In this document: positions 62,137 to 64,000 of the stretch, in pieces
Layout of the letters: each line of letters begins with the position of its first letter
Numbering within the stretch: position 1 is the first letter of the stretch
Assembly: GCF_036227605.1 (NCBI RefSeq)
Contig: NZ_CP109487.1
Span: forward strand, 7,606,001 to 7,670,000
Origin: Streptomyces sp. NBC_01439
GTDB taxonomy: Bacteria > Actinomycetota > Actinomycetes > Streptomycetales > Streptomycetaceae
Length of the DNA: 64,000 nt
Direction of reading: 5' to 3'
Notes under the pieces: generated by a model
Database searches by the model: none
Told to the model about the DNA's origin: nothing
What the model saw: the letters and a program-made list of their open reading frames with translations, nothing else
Made by a program: the position numbers and the translations under genes

Positions 62137-63060
62137 ATGCCACGCAAGAACGACACCGGTGCGCGTACGGGCGCGCACCGAACCCGTACCACCGACCGGC
62201 GCCGACTGCTGCGCCGCGAGGTCCCCGGCACCATCGGCCTCCTGGCCGACGCCGGGGACTTCGCGGCCATGCGCGGCTACCGCAGCTTCACCTTCGACGA
62301 CCACCAGGACTACCTCCACCACGTGGACGGCCTGCTCAGGTCCCTCGCGGCCCAGGGCATCCACACCACCGTCGCCCTCTTCGATCCCGAGGAGTACGCC
62401 GAATTCTGCGGGGAGACCGGCCTCGACCCGGACACCGCCGAAACCCGCGCCCGCTTCACCGCAGAGCTGGCCGGCAGCGGCGCCCTCCTGCCCTACAGCG
62501 GCCAGCCCATCGACGAGCTCGTCCCGCTCCTCGTCGACGAAGCCGTCCGCCAAGCCACCTGGGAGTACGCCACCGGCGTCCTCGCCGAGGTCGGCCACTG
62601 CGCGGACTGCGGCGAGGACATCGGCCACTCCTCCTTCGACCGCGCCACCGACGCGCTCAAACGCCTCGTGGCCGGCGCCGGACCCGGCCACCACCACTTC
62701 GTCTGCAGCATCCCGACCGAAGCACAACAGCTCGTCGCCGTCCTACACGCCGACGCCACCGACGACCCGGACACACCGCCGCGCATCGACGGCCGGGCAG
62801 GCCTCGACTTCGTGACGGTCCTCGCCGCGGGACTCGCCCTCGGCGGCCCCGGGGGACTGGTGGTCCGCACCACCGGTGAGGGCCGCCGGGACCGGGTCCA
62901 CGGCTGGCGCCTGGACCGCGGCCGGCTCACCGCCCTGTCGGCCGCGGCCGTTTTCAACGCCTACTGCACCGACGCCGACACCGGAGACCCCGTCGCCCCC
63001 GAATCGGGCGTCGAATACTGCCCGGGATACGAGGTCGACGCACCCGGACCGCACCACTGA
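62137..63060 (+). CDS. Conserved hypothetical protein
   Basis: The 307-aa soluble protein has a basic N-terminus (RKNDTGARTGAHRTRTTDRRRLLRREVPGTIG), a segment FTFDDHQDYLHHVDGLLRSLAAQGIHTTVALFDPEEYAEFC, a Cys pair CADCGEDIGHSS and a C-terminal AAAVFNAYCTDADTGDPVAPESG. I do not recognise the family. The strong GGGGGAG site and ATG at 62137 decide the start. It lies between acetoacetyl-CoA synthetase and the convergent ptsI. Confidence 0.65.
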   Translation: MPRKNDTGARTGAHRTRTTDRRRLLRREVPGTIGLLADAGDFAAMRGYRSFTFDDHQDYLHHVDGLLRSLAAQGIHTTVALFDPEEYAEFCGETGLDPDTAETRARFTAELAGSGALLPYSGQPIDELVPLLVDEAVRQATWEYATGVLAEVGHCADCGEDIGHSSFDRATDALKRLVAGAGPGHHHFVCSIPTEAQQLVAVLHADATDDPDTPPRIDGRAGLDFVTVLAAGLALGGPGGLVVRTTGEGRRDRVHGWRLDRGRLTALSAAAVFNAYCTDADTGDPVAPESGVEYCPGYEVDAPGPHH

Positions 63061-63077
63061 CCGGCCCGGAACGGACC

Positions 63078-63108
63078 GAGGGGCCCTCGCCACCGGCGAA
63101 GGCCCCTC
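63078..63108. terminator. Bidirectional terminator hairpin
   Basis: GAGGGGCC (63078-63085) and TCGCC (63087-63091) pair with GGCGA (63095-63099) and GGCCCCTC (63101-63108), with one internal mismatch and a 3-base loop. It lies between the convergent unknown gene and ptsI. Confidence 0.85.
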
Positions 63109-63129
63109 TACACCACCCGCACCAACCGG

Positions 63130-64000
63130 CTACTCGCCGGACAGCACCGCCTGCGCGGCCACACGAGCCTCCTCGGCGCTGTCCGCCGCACGGGCCGCCG
63201 CCGCGGCACGCTCGCACTGGGCCAGCGTGTACTTGGCGAGCGTCGCCCGGACGTAGGGAATCGAAGCGGCACCCATCGAAAGGGAGGTGACACCCAAACC
63301 GGTCAGCACGCAGGCCAGCAGCGGATCGGAAGCGGCCTCACCACACACGCCGCAGCTCTTGCCCTCCGCCTTGGCGGCATCCGCCGACAGGGCGATCAGG
63401 TCGAGCAGCGCCGGCTGCCACGGGTCCTGGAGCCGCGAGACGGCGCCGACCTGACGGTCTGCGGCGAAGGCGTACTGGGCCAGGTCGTTCGTGCCCAGCG
63501 ACAGGAACTCGACTTCCTGGAGGATGGAGCGCGCCCGCAGCGCGGCGGAAGGGATCTCCACCATCGCCCCGAACTTCGCCTTCAGACCGGCCTCCCGACA
63601 GGCGTCCGCGAAGGCTTTGGCATCGATCCGGTCGGCGACCATCGGCGCCATGACCTCGAGGTAGACCGGCAGCCCCTCGGCGGCCTTGGCCAGCGCGGTG
63701 AGCTGCGTGCGCAGCACGTCCGGGTGGTCCAGCAGTGAGCGCAGCCCGCGCACACCCAGGGCCGGGTTGGGCTCGTCGCCCGGCGTCAGGAAGTCCAGCG
63801 GCTTGTCGGCGCCGGCATCGAGCACCCGTACGACGACCCGGCCCTCGGGGAAGGCTTCGAGCACCTTGCGGTAGGACTCGATCTGCTTCTCCTCGGACGG
63901 CGCCTTCTTGCTGTCGTCCAGGAAGAGGAACTCGGTGCGGAACAGACCCACACCCTCCGCCCCCGCCTCGACGGCGGCCGGCACGTCCGCGGGACCGCCG
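63130..64000 (-). CDS. ptsI: PTS enzyme I (C-terminal part, gene continues beyond the window)
   Basis: Enzyme I takes the phosphoryl group from phosphoenolpyruvate and passes it to HPr, starting the sugar phosphotransferase system. Only the C-terminal PEP-binding TIM barrel is in the window: GVGLFRTEFLFLD, the metal-binding VLDAGADKPL, LGVRGLR, FGAMVEIPSAAL, LSLGTNDLAQYAFAADR, and the catalytic Cys in KSCGVCGEAASDP. The frame stays open to the right edge. The phosphohistidine domain and start lie outside. Confidence 0.95.
   Translation of the reverse strand, partial: GGPADVPAAVEAGAEGVGLFRTEFLFLDDSKKAPSEEKQIESYRKVLEAFPEGRVVVRVLDAGADKPLDFLTPGDEPNPALGVRGLRSLLDHPDVLRTQLTALAKAAEGLPVYLEVMAPMVADRIDAKAFADACREAGLKAKFGAMVEIPSAALRARSILQEVEFLSLGTNDLAQYAFAADRQVGAVSRLQDPWQPALLDLIALSADAAKAEGKSCGVCGEAASDPLLACVLTGLGVTSLSMGAASIPYVRATLAKYTLAQCERAAAAARAADSAEEARVAAQAVLSGE

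Overview
This is a high-GC actinobacterial chromosome segment, almost certainly from a Streptomyces (or close relative). Evidence: third-position GC bias, many GTG starts, the SmeA-SffA sporulation pair, RbpA with a sigma-R type promoter, a four-gene conservon (histidine kinase-like / roadblock / DUF742 / GTPase), an SPW-motif protein and a typical Streptomyces extragenic inverted repeat. From memory the gene order (riboflavin and his genes, CNNM pair, acyl-CoA dehydrogenase, ppm1-fxsA-rbpA, sffA-smeA, conservon, ptsI) matches the core arm of other Streptomyces chromosomes. I see no prophage, insertion sequence, CRISPR array, rRNA or tRNA.

Layout. 116-4358: a translationally coupled riboflavin operon (ribD, ribE, ribM transporter, ribBA, ribH), followed by hisE and hisG. 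5681-8786: a PH-like membrane protein and two overlapping CNNM/CorC-type proteins behind a possible structured leader. 9342-14259: a large GT-C-like membrane protein, an EccA/CbxX-type AAA+ ATPase and a uridine-kinase-like P-loop protein. 14386-19799: a secreted C39-like peptidase, an SPW protein, small proteins, a TetR regulator, an acyl-CoA dehydrogenase and a short HIT-like gene. 20014-25099: a two-gene catabolic unit, a Lrp/AsnC regulator and an amidohydrolase. 25403-27393: ppm1, fxsA and rbpA. 27707-33607: MFS transporter, GDPD, MocR-type regulator, sffA and smeA. 33938-37755: ankyrin and HEAT proteins, and an ECF sigma factor with a membrane-anchored partner. 37828-40104: the 5-oxoprolinase genes pxpABC.

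40204-47696 is the most unusual part. Three genes in a row encode a 501-aa protein, a 300-aa winged-helix-like protein and a 1582-aa SMC/Rad50-like coiled-coil ATPase. The order and sizes recall the JetABC (Wadjet)/MksFEB condensins, but no JetD/MksG nuclease follows. The ATPase has Asn where SMC proteins have the catalytic Walker B Glu, and a 143-bp Streptomyces-type inverted repeat lies between genes 1 and 2.

48625-52954 is the conservon. 53100-55190 holds a thiolase/OB-fold pair plus a DUF962 protein. 55376-57263 holds a NUDIX hydrolase and an SRPBCC-ArsR-SRPBCC operon with a duplicated operator. 57528-63060 holds a GH31 glycosidase, acetoacetyl-CoA synthetase and an unknown protein. ptsI runs off the right edge.

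Regulatory highlights are a shared TGACG-N3-CGTCA palindrome in front of two lipid-type loci 35 kb apart, two GCAACC-N3-GGTTGC sites flanking an ArsR operon promoter beside a 10-copy 11-bp tandem repeat, and a sigma-R promoter for rbpA.
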